Source: Spirochaetes bacterium GWE1_32_154
GTDB lineage: Bacteria > Spirochaetota > GWE2-31-10
Assembly (NCBI GenBank): GCA_001829315.1
Contig: MIAY01000001.1
Location: forward strand, 510,927 to 574,926
DNA: 64,000 nucleotides
Reading direction: 5' to 3'
A program made the translations under genes and the position numbers. Below the pieces are notes generated by a model, which saw only the letters and a program-made list of their open reading frames with translations, was not told the origin of the DNA and searched no databases. Every line of letters begins with the position of its first letter. The first letter of the stretch is position 1. Shown piece after piece: positions 18,028 to 27,292 of this stretch.

Positions 18028-19428
18028 TCAAATATTTCTTTTGCTTGAAGGTAAAATATTTAATATATTTCTATATTTTGCAACTGTTCTTCGTGCAAGA
18101 TTAATTCCCCGGTTTTTTAATGCATCTGCTATTTTCTGATCAGACAGTTTTTTCTCGCCACTTGCTTCAATTATTTCTTTAATAATTTCACGTACACTCT
18201 CTGATGACATGCTGTCTTCATCTTCTTTGTTAATTGAATTGGTGAAGAAATATCGAATAGGATGAATCCCCCATTCTGTTTGCAAATATTTAGATGCTGC
18301 TAACCGCGATATTGTTGATTCTGCAAGCCCGATTTCTTCACCGATAGTTTTCATAGTCAAGGGGACGAGAAATTTTGGTCCTTTATTAAAAAAAGCAAGT
18401 TGATATTTTGTTATTGACATTACCAGACTTTTTAAACTTGAATTTCTATGTTCTATGATATTTATAAATTTCCGGGCGTCACTTATTTTTTCTGTAGTAT
18501 ATTTAATCTGTTTATCGATCATTTTCTTTTCTTTGGCTTCTGCAGCGATTTTTTCAAGATATCTGCTAACCGTTAGTGTAGGTATAATTTCATCATTAAT
18601 TTCTACGACAACTTCACCTTCTCGTCGATACACAAACGCATCCGGTACAATATAGTCATTTGAACTATTATCAAATGCACGGCCAGGGTACGGCTCAAAT
18701 TTTGATAAGAATTCAAGAGCAATTTTTACTTCTTCAATTGTGATTTTTAAGTTTTTCGCTATTAATGAATCTTTTCTTTCAAGCATAAGGTCAAAATAAT
18801 CTTTAATGATCATATAGCCGTTTGGATTGATATTTTCTTCCTGCAAAGATTCAATTTGATAAATCAGTGCATCCCGAATATCTTTTGTTGCCACTCCGGG
18901 AGGGTCAAATGTCTGTATCGTTTCAAGAACATCTTCAGCAATTTCTTTATCTTTTTCATCGGGGAATAAAATATCAAGGTTTTCTTTAAAAAAACCATTA
19001 GTATCAATATAAGTAATTAATGTAATACCGATTGCTTTTTGTTTTTCATCTATATCTAAAAGATTAAGTTGCCATTGAAGCCAGTCATGCAGACTTTCTT
19101 TTGTCGAAATTGCACCCTCAAGAAATGCTCTGTTACTGTCATTGTCGCCATCGCTATAATTCGTTTTAGAACTTCTTGATAGCGTGCTGTCACTATAAAA
19201 TCTATCTCTTTCGTCAAAAACTTCTTCCACACTTTCACTCTGTTTTTTTGGTTCCTGTGATGTTTTTTTTTCTTTCATCTCAAGAGCCGGATTTTCTAAA
19301 AGTTCTTTATCAACTTTCTCTTTCAAATCCATTACATTAAGTTGAATAATTTCAAGAGACTGAAGCATCTCATTTGAAAGTGATAACTTTTGAGTTAATT
19401 GCATGTTGAGATTCTGTGAAACTTTCAT
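18028..19428 (-). CDS. rpoN: RNA polymerase sigma-54 factor
   Basis: Directs RNA polymerase to -24/-12 promoters. Region I is glutamine-rich (NLNMQLTQKLSLSNEMLQSL), followed by an acidic Region II with a serine-rich tract, the core-binding part (TFDPPGVATKDIRDALIYQ), and the C-terminal DNA-binding part with the RpoN box ARRTVAKYRNILNI. I place the start at ATG 19428 (AAGGTGA upstream); GTG 19437 and ATG 19434 are possible. The only visible promoter draws its -35 from a dispersed repeat copy. Activator and sensor lie further along the same strand. Confidence 0.95.
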   Translation of the reverse strand: MKVSQNLNMQLTQKLSLSNEMLQSLEIIQLNVMDLKEKVDKELLENPALEMKEKKTSQEPKKQSESVEEVFDERDRFYSDSTLSRSSKTNYSDGDNDSNRAFLEGAISTKESLHDWLQWQLNLLDIDEKQKAIGITLITYIDTNGFFKENLDILFPDEKDKEIAEDVLETIQTFDPPGVATKDIRDALIYQIESLQEENINPNGYMIIKDYFDLMLERKDSLIAKNLKITIEEVKIALEFLSKFEPYPGRAFDNSSNDYIVPDAFVYRREGEVVVEINDEIIPTLTVSRYLEKIAAEAKEKKMIDKQIKYTTEKISDARKFINIIEHRNSSLKSLVMSITKYQLAFFNKGPKFLVPLTMKTIGEEIGLAESTISRLAASKYLQTEWGIHPIRYFFTNSINKEDEDSMSSESVREIIKEIIEASGEKKLSDQKIADALKNRGINLARRTVAKYRNILNILPSSKRNI

Positions 19429-19446
19429 ATTCATCACCTTAATATA

Positions 19447-19475
19447 ATTATAACAGAGGCTATTGCAAAAATCAA
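19447..19475 (-). promoter_or_regulatory. rpoN promoter, -35 inside a repeat copy
   Basis: On the minus strand TTGATT (19475-19470), 17-base spacer, perfect TATAAT (19452-19447). The -35 and spacer fall inside repeat copy B. Confidence 0.65.
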
Positions 19476-19522
19476 GAGTACATTATTTTTCGTTCTTTAT
19501 TAACTTTTGCAATAAGCTCGAC
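19453..19522. repeat. Dispersed palindromic repeat, copy B
   Basis: GAGGCTATTGCAAAAATCAAGA on the left and CTTTTGCAATAAGCTC on the right. The inner part is diverged. It lies in the divergent space between rpoN and the HD-GYP gene. Confidence 0.75.
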
Positions 19523-19571
19523 AGAATAAATTATTTTATAAAAATAATTGCAAGAAATTCTTAAATAACTT

Positions 19572-19695
19572 CAGAGGCTCTTGCAAAAATCAAGATTACT
19601 TGATTTTGCTTCCGCTATATGCGATTATCTCGCATGAGTGGTAGCTTCTTGCAAAAATTCGAGATAAAAAGGGTATTTTTGCAAGAAGCCCTTCT
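19572..19695. repeat. Dispersed palindromic repeat, copy C (two-hairpin form)
   Basis: Begins GAGGCTCTTGCAAAAATCAAG, then ACTTGATTTTGCTTCCGC, a small palindrome ATGCGATTATCTCGCAT, and a second hairpin GTAGCTTCTTGCAAAAATTC ... ATTTTTGCAAGAAGC. The same composite occurs inverted as copy E. Copies B and C fill the 300-base gap between rpoN and the HD-GYP gene. Confidence 0.85.
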
Positions 19696-19729
19696 CATTT
19701 TGATTTATTTTTACTATACTCTAATTTAT

Positions 19730-20734
19730 ATGGAAAAGAAAGATTTTATAAATGATTTTATTAGCAAGCAGAATATTAAATTAGATTCGGAATTAAATCC
19801 AATTATGATTTTTGACGAAAGAAAAAAAATTGTATTAATAAATAATAAATTCAGGTCAACCTTTAAAGAAAATTATAAATCCTGTAAACCGGATTATTTT
19901 TTTATTAAAGAAAAAGAAGAATACAGGTATTTTTCAGACTTTGATATTTCTGACCTGCTTACCGGCCGGGGTAATATTTTTATATATCGAACAGAAAAAG
20001 AAACTGATCTGGCATTTGATATTCTTACGTTACATCTTGGCACATGGAACAATAATGATTATTATATCTCGCTTTTTTTTAATGTTTCGAATTTTAGAGA
20101 ACGGCTTATTGACGAGACAATGCATGCTCTTGTGAAAGCAAGTCAGATGAAAGACAATGATACTGGTGAACATATTTATCGTTTGAATGAATATTCCCAG
20201 TTGATTTCACAATATATTTTTGATAATCATAGTATTGATTTTCCTGAAATTGATGATTATTTTATTGAAAGAATCGGGAAAGTTGCGGCGATGCATGATA
20301 TCGGGAAAATTGGAATACCTGATTATATTTTAACAAAACCTGATAAATTATCTGATGAAGAGTTTGCTGTTATGAAAGAACATACAATAAACGGTGCTTT
20401 TATTTTATCTGAATTAGCCGGGAAAATGGCACGGGATATTGCGTTGTTTCACCATGAAAAATGGAATGGAACGGGGTATCCTTATGGTTTAAAAGAAATT
20501 CAAATACCATTATCGGCACGAATAGTAGCTCTGGCTGATGTTTATGATGCACTGAGAATGAAGAGATGTTATAAACCATCTTTTTCTCAGGAGAAAACAA
20601 TTTCGATAATTACTGAAAATAAAGGGGTTCATTTTGACCCTGATCTTACAGAAATATTCCTTAAAGTAAGTGAGCAATTTAATGATATATTTCAAAATCT
20701 TAATGATGAGAGTGAAGTTGAAACTATTGATTAA
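19730..20734 (+). CDS. HD-GYP domain phosphodiesterase
   Basis: The N-terminal 140 residues are a sensory region of unknown type (possibly PAS-like). The C-terminal 190 residues are an HD-GYP domain that hydrolyses cyclic di-GMP: TGEHIYRL, AAMHDIGKIGIPDYIL, then HHEKWNGTGYPYGL (metal ligands and the GYP motif intact) and LADVYDAL. I choose ATG 19730, since upstream in-frame sequence lies inside repeat copy C. There is no ribosome site, and a TATACT box at 19715-19720 ends only 9 bases before it, so the message may be leaderless. panB follows after 14 bases. Confidence 0.88.
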   Translation: MEKKDFINDFISKQNIKLDSELNPIMIFDERKKIVLINNKFRSTFKENYKSCKPDYFFIKEKEEYRYFSDFDISDLLTGRGNIFIYRTEKETDLAFDILTLHLGTWNNNDYYISLFFNVSNFRERLIDETMHALVKASQMKDNDTGEHIYRLNEYSQLISQYIFDNHSIDFPEIDDYFIERIGKVAAMHDIGKIGIPDYILTKPDKLSDEEFAVMKEHTINGAFILSELAGKMARDIALFHHEKWNGTGYPYGLKEIQIPLSARIVALADVYDALRMKRCYKPSFSQEKTISIITENKGVHFDPDLTEIFLKVSEQFNDIFQNLNDESEVETID

Positions 20735-20748
20735 GAAAGGAGTTTTAT

Positions 20749-21588
20749 GTGAAAACGATACATACTTTTTATGATAAAAAACAGAAAAAAGAAAAAATTT
20801 CTATGGTAACCTGTTATGACTATTCAACAGCACGATTGCTGTCTACGACTGATTTAGATGCTGTCCTGGTTGGTGATTCACTTGGTATGGTTTTTCAAGG
20901 TAATAATGATACACTTTCTGTAACGGTTGATGATATGATTTATCATACAAAGGCAGTACGGAAAGGTCTTCCTGATGGGTTTATTGTGACTGATATGCCA
21001 TTTTTATCATATCATGTTTCACCGGAGGATGCCGTTAGAAATGGTGGAAGAATTATTAAGGAGTCGGGTGCTTCAGCTCTAAAATTAGAAGGCGGAAAGG
21101 AAATTATACAATCGGTTAAAGCATTAATCGCTGCTAAAATACCGGTTATGGGGCATTTGGGTTTAACTCCGCAATCTTTTAATATGTTTGGAGGGTTTAA
21201 AGTCCAGGGTAAAAACCTTGCTGCTGCAAGAATGATAATTGAAGATGCATTAGCTCTTCAGGAAGCCGGTGTTTTTTCTATAACTATAGAATGTGTTCCT
21301 GTAAAACTTGCAGAAATTATTACTCAATTGTCAGATATTGCAATAATCGGTATCGGTTGCGGTAATTGTACTGATGGCCAGGTTTTAGTCATTAATGATG
21401 CGTTAGGTACATGTATTGATATGAAACCAAAATTTGTTAAACAGTTTTTAAATTCAGGGGTAGAATCGATTAAAGCGATTGAAACGTATATTTCTGAAGT
21501 GAAAACAAGCACATTTCCTGATTCTTCACATACATTTTCTATAGATGAAGATATTATAATCCAATTAAAAAAAGAGTTTAAACTATGA
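20749..21588 (+). CDS. panB: 3-methyl-2-oxobutanoate hydroxymethyltransferase
   Basis: First step of pantothenate (coenzyme A) synthesis: makes ketopantoate from 2-oxoisovalerate and methylene-tetrahydrofolate. The 279-aa product has MVTCYDYSTARLL, the metal-binding VGDSLGMVFQG, and GHLGLTPQSFNMFGGFKVQG, all diagnostic. GTG start at 20749 with AAAGGAG 6 bases upstream. It overlaps panC by 4 bases (ATGA). Confidence 0.97.
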   Translation: MKTIHTFYDKKQKKEKISMVTCYDYSTARLLSTTDLDAVLVGDSLGMVFQGNNDTLSVTVDDMIYHTKAVRKGLPDGFIVTDMPFLSYHVSPEDAVRNGGRIIKESGASALKLEGGKEIIQSVKALIAAKIPVMGHLGLTPQSFNMFGGFKVQGKNLAAARMIIEDALALQEAGVFSITIECVPVKLAEIITQLSDIAIIGIGCGNCTDGQVLVINDALGTCIDMKPKFVKQFLNSGVESIKAIETYISEVKTSTFPDSSHTFSIDEDIIIQLKKEFKL

Positions 21589-22439
21589 CAGTAATCCATA
21601 AAATAAAAGAGTTGCGTGAATTTTTAAATTTATACATTCGTGATGATAAATCAATCGGTTTTGTTCCCACAATGGGGGCATTACACAGCGGACATTGTGA
21701 TTTAATAAAAAGATCATCAGCTGAAAATGATATCACCGTTGTCTCAATATTTGTAAATCCGATTCAATTTGGAAAGAATGAGGACTTTGATACCTATCCC
21801 AGAACACTGGCGGAAGATTGTAAAATAGCAGCAAAATCGGGTGCGAATATAGTTTTTGCACCTGCTGAAAATGATATGTTTAAAGGTGGTATTGTATCGT
21901 ATGTTGATGTTGAAAACCTTCAGTCAAATCTGTGCGGTTTAAAAAGACCCGGGCATTTTAGAGGTGTTTGCACAATCGTTGCTAAATTCTTTAATATTGT
22001 AAAACCAAATAAAGCCTATTTCGGTAAAAAAGACATTCAACAATTAACTATTATTCAAAAAATGACAGATGATTTAAACTTTGATGTGCAAATTATTCCA
22101 TGTGATATTGTACGGGAACAAGACGGACTTGCTATGAGTTCACGAAATCGCTATTTATCAGATTCTGAAAGAGCCCATAGCCTGGTTCTTTCTACAATGT
22201 TAAAGCGTGCCGTAGAACAAATCGATGGCGGGCAAATATCTTCACAAAAAGTTATTAATATGATAAAAGACGGTTTTAATGCAATAGAGTCATTAAAAAT
22301 TGATTATGTCAGTATCGTCAATAAACAAATGGAAGATGTAGATACCATTTCAAATGGCGATATTATTGCATTAGCAGTTTTTATCGGTAAAACAAGACTT
22401 ATTGATAATCATATAATCGGAGAGCCTGTATGTTTTTAA
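21585..22439 (+). CDS. panC: Pantothenate synthetase
   Basis: Joins pantoate and beta-alanine with ATP. The 284-aa product has the nucleotide-binding motif [15 protein letters not shown], the family segment [17 protein letters not shown], and [16 protein letters not shown] and AMSSRNRYL in the second half. It starts inside the end of panB (ATGA) and its end overlaps the start of panD by 10 bases, giving a tightly coupled panBCD operon. Confidence 0.97.
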   Translation: MTVIHKIKELREFLNLYIRDDKSIGFVPTMGALHSGHCDLIKRSSAENDITVVSIFVNPIQFGKNEDFDTYPRTLAEDCKIAAKSGANIVFAPAENDMFKGGIVSYVDVENLQSNLCGLKRPGHFRGVCTIVAKFFNIVKPNKAYFGKKDIQQLTIIQKMTDDLNFDVQIIPCDIVREQDGLAMSSRNRYLSDSERAHSLVLSTMLKRAVEQIDGGQISSQKVINMIKDGFNAIESLKIDYVSIVNKQMEDVDTISNGDIIALAVFIGKTRLIDNHIIGEPVCF

Positions 22440-22786
22440 ATATTATGAAATCAAAAATTCATAGAGCAACAATTACTCAAGCCGAACTTCATTATGTCGG
22501 CAGCATAACTATAGATGAAGATTTAATGGATAGAGCCGGCCTTATTGAAAACGAGAAAGTTCAGGTTGTTAATATAAATAACGGGAATCGATTAGAAACT
22601 TATGTCATAAAAGGCATTCGCGGATCAGGTTCAATTTGTTTAAACGGACCCGCAGCAAGACAGGGGTTACCCGGTGACACGATTGTTATCATTTCCTATG
22701 CATGGATGACAGCAGATGAGGCGAAACAATTTGTGCCGTCGGTTGTTCACGTTGACGATGAAAACCGCTGTGTTGATGATGAATAA
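22430..22786 (+). CDS. panD: Aspartate 1-decarboxylase
   Basis: Makes beta-alanine for pantothenate. A pyruvoyl enzyme: the precursor is cut between Gly24 and Ser25 (HYVGSITID), and the position is exactly that of E. coli PanD when the first ATG (22430) is used. GGAG lies 8 bases upstream, inside pan[21 protein letters not shown] is the conserved core. The last 40 bases overlap the end of the GH36 gene on the other strand. Confidence 0.96.
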   Translation: MFLNIMKSKIHRATITQAELHYVGSITIDEDLMDRAGLIENEKVQVVNINNGNRLETYVIKGIRGSGSICLNGPAARQGLPGDTIVIISYAWMTADEAKQFVPSVVHVDDENRCVDDE

Positions 22787-24774
22787 ATCGCAATTTTACA
22801 TCCAAATATCTCTATAACCGGACAAAGGGTTTCATTAACGACTATACTTTTATCAAATTGATCCGGCAGAAGAATATAGACTGCACTTTTATTTCGTGAC
22901 TGAGCATTCATTGTAAGAGTAATTTTTTCACCGGTCATTTTCAGTTCTGATACATCTGAACCGGGGAATAAATGCCCTGTAGAACCTGCGATTGAAACAG
23001 ACGGTTTTTTATTTAATTTTAATCCGCAGAGTGATGAGTGTTTATTAAGTGTTATACATTGCTGATGATTTATAAATCCTTTGGTTGTGTAGTAAACACC
23101 ATTTTCAAATGATATTTTTTTTGATTTTCCGGATAAATTGATATACGCTGTATATTCACTTTCTTTTATTTTAAATTGTACGGTATATAAAGAAGAATCG
23201 TTTGTAATCGATATAATTTCTTTATTTGTAAATGGAAACATTGAATTGTATAAGACTTTGGTCTCATGATTATATTTTGAAATATTATCAGATGTAAACA
23301 GAAGACTGCCCGTTATATTATTGACAAGAAAAACAGTATGTTTTTCATCAGGTGACATTGTAATCGTATCAGACCGGAGAAAAAAAACATCAGGGTCATT
23401 TAAAAAAGCTTTGTGATTTAAGTGAGACCGGCTTAATGCGTCATGGAGTGCGTTTAATGTTGAAACCCTTTCGCGATGAGCAAAGTTTTCATGAAATTGA
23501 TTAACCCATTCAAGACCGGCGTCACATCCGATTCTGCAATATTCAAATCTGCCTGCTGCCGGTAGAAGAGGGACACCGCAACCGAGTATTTTGGCACTTC
23601 CTGCAATCTCTTTTAGAAAATCAACCGCTTCGCACATAACCTGGCCGCGTGATTTACCTCTTTGCGGAATTAAACAAACTGCATAGAGAAAATCGAGTTT
23701 AAGGATTTTATATCCCCAGTCCTCGGTGATTGTTTTAAAAACCCCGGTTAAATAAGAACGGACATCTTCATTATACATATCAAGAACATAAAAACCGGAC
23801 CAGTTTGAGCCGGCAGAGACGATTTCACCGTTAGTATCCCGTAAGAGCCATTCATTATGATTATTGAATATATCTGACTTGGTTTCACATACAAATGGTG
23901 CTAACCAGATGCCAGGTGTGTAACCGGCTTCTTTGATTTTGGATGCACAGTATTTCATACCGGACGGGAAAGTAGATTTAGTTGAAAGCCAGTCGCCTAC
24001 TGCCGTCTGGTAGCCGTCATCTATTTGAAAACAGTCGATTGCTATTTTTTCATTTTGAAAATGAGACAGGTTGTCGAGAATAATTGTCTGGCTGATATTT
24101 TCGTAATAATTATACCAGCTTGTCCATCCTGTGCATACTTTTTCAGTTGAGTCTGTTAACCCGATCATAGTAAAGTATTCGTTAAAAACCTTTTGTTTTT
24201 CGCCATGTATAATTGCAATATCAGCAAGCTGATAATTATTATGAACAGTAACCCCTTCAACATCTTTGGCGATTTCAAGAACACCTTTTTCATCTGAATA
24301 TTTAAAAATGGTATACCCTGAAAATTCATTCAAAGACCCGAAAAGAGTTATCGTTTTGTCGTCATGCAGTATGTAACAATATGAGAAACCATGAAGATCG
24401 CCTTTTTTATGTGAATAATCAACAAAATTGTAGTCACCATATTGCGTTAATTTATGTTTTTTCAGCATGAAATAAAGAGGTTTGAAATATTTACGCATTG
24501 AATCACTGGTAGAGAATTCGCGAGTGTCTGTCCAGGATTGATACCCGTTCATGAAAAACTTTTCAGTTTTTTTCAGTTGCAACTTAAACATTAATGAAAA
24601 TTTCTGAATATCTGTCGGCGTGTTGAAAATTATATCTGATTGTATAGTGGTGTCTGTAATGGTCACATTGAGAAGTGTATCCGTTTCATTTTTTTGTAAT
24701 GTAATTTTTTTCAGATCGTTATTTTCAATATATTCAAAATCTGCTTGAATGAAAGAATTTACAAATTTTTGCAT
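22747..24774 (-). CDS. GH36-family alpha-galactosidase
   Basis: Glycoside hydrolase that releases alpha-galactose. The 675-aa product shows the family core: [36 protein letters not shown], the nucleophile Asp in LKLDFLYA, and the acid/base Asp in [10 protein letters not shown]. There is no signal peptide, so it acts in the cytoplasm. I start at ATG 24774, with GAGGAG upstream; the frame opens at 24795. No sugar transporter is adjacent. The 3' end overlaps panD by 40 bases. Confidence 0.88.
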   Translation of the reverse strand: MQKFVNSFIQADFEYIENNDLKKITLQKNETDTLLNVTITDTTIQSDIIFNTPTDIQKFSLMFKLQLKKTEKFFMNGYQSWTDTREFSTSDSMRKYFKPLYFMLKKHKLTQYGDYNFVDYSHKKGDLHGFSYCYILHDDKTITLFGSLNEFSGYTIFKYSDEKGVLEIAKDVEGVTVHNNYQLADIAIIHGEKQKVFNEYFTMIGLTDSTEKVCTGWTSWYNYYENISQTIILDNLSHFQNEKIAIDCFQIDDGYQTAVGDWLSTKSTFPSGMKYCASKIKEAGYTPGIWLAPFVCETKSDIFNNHNEWLLRDTNGEIVSAGSNWSGFYVLDMYNEDVRSYLTGVFKTITEDWGYKILKLDFLYAVCLIPQRGKSRGQVMCEAVDFLKEIAGSAKILGCGVPLLPAAGRFEYCRIGCDAGLEWVNQFHENFAHRERVSTLNALHDALSRSHLNHKAFLNDPDVFFLRSDTITMSPDEKHTVFLVNNITGSLLFTSDNISKYNHETKVLYNSMFPFTNKEIISITNDSSLYTVQFKIKESEYTAYINLSGKSKKISFENGVYYTTKGFINHQQCITLNKHSSLCGLKLNKKPSVSIAGSTGHLFPGSDVSELKMTGEKITLTMNAQSRNKSAVYILLPDQFDKSIVVNETLCPVIEIFGCKIAIYSSSTQRFSSST

Positions 24775-24830
24775 GACATCTCCTCGTGATTTCATGTTAT
24801 CTGTTTTAAAAAGAAATCCATTTTCTTATG

Positions 24831-24874
24831 AGGTAGTTGCAAAAATTAAGAGTACTTAATTTTTGCAACTACCT
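24831..24874. repeat. Dispersed palindromic repeat, copy D (perfect hairpin)
   Basis: A perfect palindrome of two 20-base arms (AGGTAGTTGCAAAAATTAAG and complement) around AGTA. The outer bases differ from other copies on both arms together, i.e. compensatory change keeps the pairing. Confidence 0.85.
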
Positions 24875-24958
24875 GTATTATATAAGAATTAATAAAATTA
24901 ATGAATAAGAAAATAAAATTAGTTTATATGACGTTATTTATGATGTATATTATAAATT

Positions 24959-25189
24959 ATATGGAAAGTAGTTTATTATGAAACAAAAAATGGCGATTCG
25001 GAAATTCATGATTTTATTATTAATCAAAAAGTTGCGGATAAGTCAAAAATTTTAGCATGGATTTCTACACTTGAAGAGCAAGGGTCGACTTTGCCACGAC
25101 CTTATGCAGATATATTAAAAATGGTAACTATTGAGCTTCTTGCAAAAATACTCCTTTTATCTCGAATTTTTGCAAGAAGCTACCTCTAA
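24959..25189 (+). pseudogene. HigB/Gp49-type toxin remnant, cut by a repeat
   Basis: Translating from 24962 gives WKVVYYETKNGDSEIHDF, then KSKILAWISTLEEQG and LPRPYADILK, which is the N-terminal two thirds of a phage Gp49/HigB-like RelE-fold toxin. No ATG begins it: the codon before Trp is ATA where ATG would be expected. After LK (about 25126) homology stops, and from about 25133 the frame reads through repeat copy E to a stop at 25187. No antitoxin gene is next to it. The family call rests on motif memory; the broken state is clear. Confidence 0.75.
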
Positions 25190-25251
25190 TGCGATTATAT
25201 CGCATATGGCGGAAGCAAAATCAAGTACTCTTGATTTTTGCAAGAGCCTCA
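25133..25251. repeat. Dispersed palindromic repeat, copy E (two-hairpin form, inverted)
   Basis: Inverted relative to copy C: GAGCTTCTTGCAAAAATACT ... GAATTTTTGCAAGAAGCT, then ATGCGATTATATCGCAT, then GGAAGCAAAATCAAGTACTC and TTGATTTTTGCAAGAGCCTC. It abuts the truncated HigB-like gene. Confidence 0.85.
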
Positions 25252-25272
25252 ACAAGTAAATACTATCTTAAT

Positions 25273-25301
25273 TTGACAGAAATTATTTAAAAATCTATGT
25301 A
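25273..25301 (+). promoter_or_regulatory. umuC promoter
   Basis: TTGACA at 25273-25278, 17-base spacer, TATGTA at 25296-25301. The -10 overlaps the first in-frame ATG (25297), so that ATG cannot be the start; transcription would begin at about 25308. Confidence 0.6.
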
Positions 25302-25308
25302 TATTAAC

Positions 25309-26583
25309 ATGGGAAAGATATACGCTTTAGTTGATTGTAACTCATTTTATGCATCATGCGAGAAAGTATTTAGACCGGATTTAAAAAATAAACCGGTTGT
25401 CGTTTTATCAAATAATGACGGCTGTATTGTTGCCATGTCAGCAGAAGCAAAAAAACTTGGAATAAAAAGAGGAAAGCCCATTTTCCAAATTAAAGAAATA
25501 ATTGAAAAAAATAATGTAGAAGTATTTTCAAGTAATTACACTTTATACGCTGATTTATCAAACAGGGTAATGTCAACATTAAGAGAGTTTACTCCCAATC
25601 TTGAGATATATTCAATTGATGAAGCGTTTCTTGATCTGTCTGGATTTTCTCATCTTGATATAAATGAGTATTGTAAAAACATTAAAAGAACAGTCGAAAA
25701 AACAACAGGTATTCCGGTTTCTATAGGTATTGCGGAAACAAAAACATTATCTAAAATCGCCAATGAAATAGCTAAAAAATTTAAAGGGTATAACGGTGTT
25801 TTTAATATAATTGGCAATTCTAACAGGGATAAAATTTTTAATTACTTTAATGTTTCCGATGTATGGGGCATTGGAGGGCAATTATCTAAAAAACTATGGG
25901 GTTTCGAAATAAATACAATAGCAGATCTTATAAAAAAAGATGATGCTTGGATTCAAAAGCAAATGAGTATTAAAGGAGTTTCAACTGTTAGAGAATTAAG
26001 GGGCGTTGATTGTATAGAGCTTGATGAGAAAATAAAAGACAAAAAAAACATTCTTTCAACAAGAAGTTTTGGTACACCTGTGGAAGATTTTATATCTATG
26101 AGTGAGGCAGTTGCATATCATTGTACTATTGCAGGTTCAAAAATCCGTAAACAAAATTCTGTTTGTTCTCATATTATGGTTTTTATAACAACAAATTATT
26201 TTAAAGAAGATGAACCTCAATACTCAAATTCAATAACTATTCCTCTTAAAAATCAATCTGCATATCTTCCCGATTTGATTGAAGCGGCAGATTGTGGATT
26301 AAAAAATATATATAAATCAGGGTATAAATATAAAAAAACGGGTGTAATGCTTATAGGAATTGTCCCGGATTCTTCGATACAGTTAGAACTTTTTTCTGAT
26401 AATAAAAAGATAGAAAATAATAAAAACCTTATGAAAATAATTGACCAAATAAATATCAAACACGGTAAAGAATCGCTTCATAGTGCTGCTTTTTTTTGTC
26501 ATAAATCATGGGGAATGAAGCGAGATCATCTCTCACCGGAATACACGACCCGTTGGGCGGATTTACCGAGAGTTAAGGATTAA
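25309..26583 (+). CDS. umuC: Y-family DNA polymerase V catalytic subunit
   Basis: Error-prone translesion polymerase. Catalytic acids are present in YALVDCNSFYASCE and SIDEAFLDLSG; NNDGCIVAMS is the fingers motif; the little-finger domain follows and a DUF4113-type tail (KSWGMKRDHLSPEYTTRW) closes the protein, as in UmuC. Using ATG 25309 the product is 424 aa. No ribosome site precedes it and the promoter leaves almost no leader, so it may be leaderless. Unlike the usual umuDC operon, umuD is encoded separately on the other strand, converging with this gene. Confidence 0.93.
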   Translation: MGKIYALVDCNSFYASCEKVFRPDLKNKPVVVLSNNDGCIVAMSAEAKKLGIKRGKPIFQIKEIIEKNNVEVFSSNYTLYADLSNRVMSTLREFTPNLEIYSIDEAFLDLSGFSHLDINEYCKNIKRTVEKTTGIPVSIGIAETKTLSKIANEIAKKFKGYNGVFNIIGNSNRDKIFNYFNVSDVWGIGGQLSKKLWGFEINTIADLIKKDDAWIQKQMSIKGVSTVRELRGVDCIELDEKIKDKKNILSTRSFGTPVEDFISMSEAVAYHCTIAGSKIRKQNSVCSHIMVFITTNYFKEDEPQYSNSITIPLKNQSAYLPDLIEAADCGLKNIYKSGYKYKKTGVMLIGIVPDSSIQLELFSDNKKIENNKNLMKIIDQINIKHGKESLHSAAFFCHKSWGMKRDHLSPEYTTRWADLPRVKD

Positions 26584-27292
26584 ATTCTGGAAGTTCTTCA
26601 TAATCAAATTGTCTGATTATTTCGGGGCTGTCGAGGTCAATTCCTTTTTTTGTAATATCTTTTGATATTGTATAAGCTGTCATGTCGTTCTCATCGTATG
26701 GTCTTAATAATTCTTTATTTCCCAACAACATCCATTCTTTTTCATTTTCACAATTTAATATCACAGGCATCCGCTTTTTTGTATTATGTATTTGTTCCAT
26801 TATTTTATTTGCTTCTGTCGTAATAAGCGAGAATGTTTTTATTTCCTCTCCGGTTTCCGGGTCTGTCCATAAATCCCATATTCCGGCAAATGAAAAAGTT
26901 CTTTTGCTTTTTAGTGTTATGTAATAGGGGTATTTTTTGCCGTTGTATTCTCTCCATTCAAAGAAACCATCAGCAGGGATAAGACAACGGCGTTTTTTAA
27001 AAGATTCTTTAAATGATGGTTTTTCCAGAAGTGTTTCAGCTCGTGCGTTCAATGTCATTAGTTTTAATTCTTCGGCTTTTGTTTTGTTTGGTGTCCATGC
27101 AGGGATTAAACCCCATTGTAGTAGTGTGAGTATTTCTTCGTTTTCTTGTCTTATAACCACCGGATGAAGTGGGTTTGTGAATGCATTTATGTAATAATGC
27201 GGTTTTAGTAACGCTTCTGATATGAGATTGATTTGGTTGTAATGCTTTTCCGCATAATCTATAAAATTTGTCAGGGTCATGCTAAAACACAT
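26573..27292 (-). CDS. yedK: SRAP-domain abasic-site shield protein (YedK/HMCES-like)
   Basis: Forms a covalent link with abasic sites in single-stranded DNA through Cys2. The 239-aa product keeps Cys2 (MCFSM), the Asn/Arg/Glu motif TLNARAETLLEKPSF, CLIPADGFFEW, and the catalytic His in IHNTKKRMPVIL. The start overlaps the stop of umuD (TAATG), so the two form an operon; AAGGAAG lies upstream. It overlaps the end of umuC by 11 bases. Confidence 0.92.
   Translation of the reverse strand: MCFSMTLTNFIDYAEKHYNQINLISEALLKPHYYINAFTNPLHPVVIRQENEEILTLLQWGLIPAWTPNKTKAEELKLMTLNARAETLLEKPSFKESFKKRRCLIPADGFFEWREYNGKKYPYYITLKSKRTFSFAGIWDLWTDPETGEEIKTFSLITTEANKIMEQIHNTKKRMPVILNCENEKEWMLLGNKELLRPYDENDMTAYTISKDITKKGIDLDSPEIIRQFDYEELPEFNP

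Noticed and set aside
19453-19695. Copies B and C as a short CRISPR-like array
   Set aside because: The units are palindromic, unequal and scattered over 40 kb; there are no regular spacers and no cas genes.
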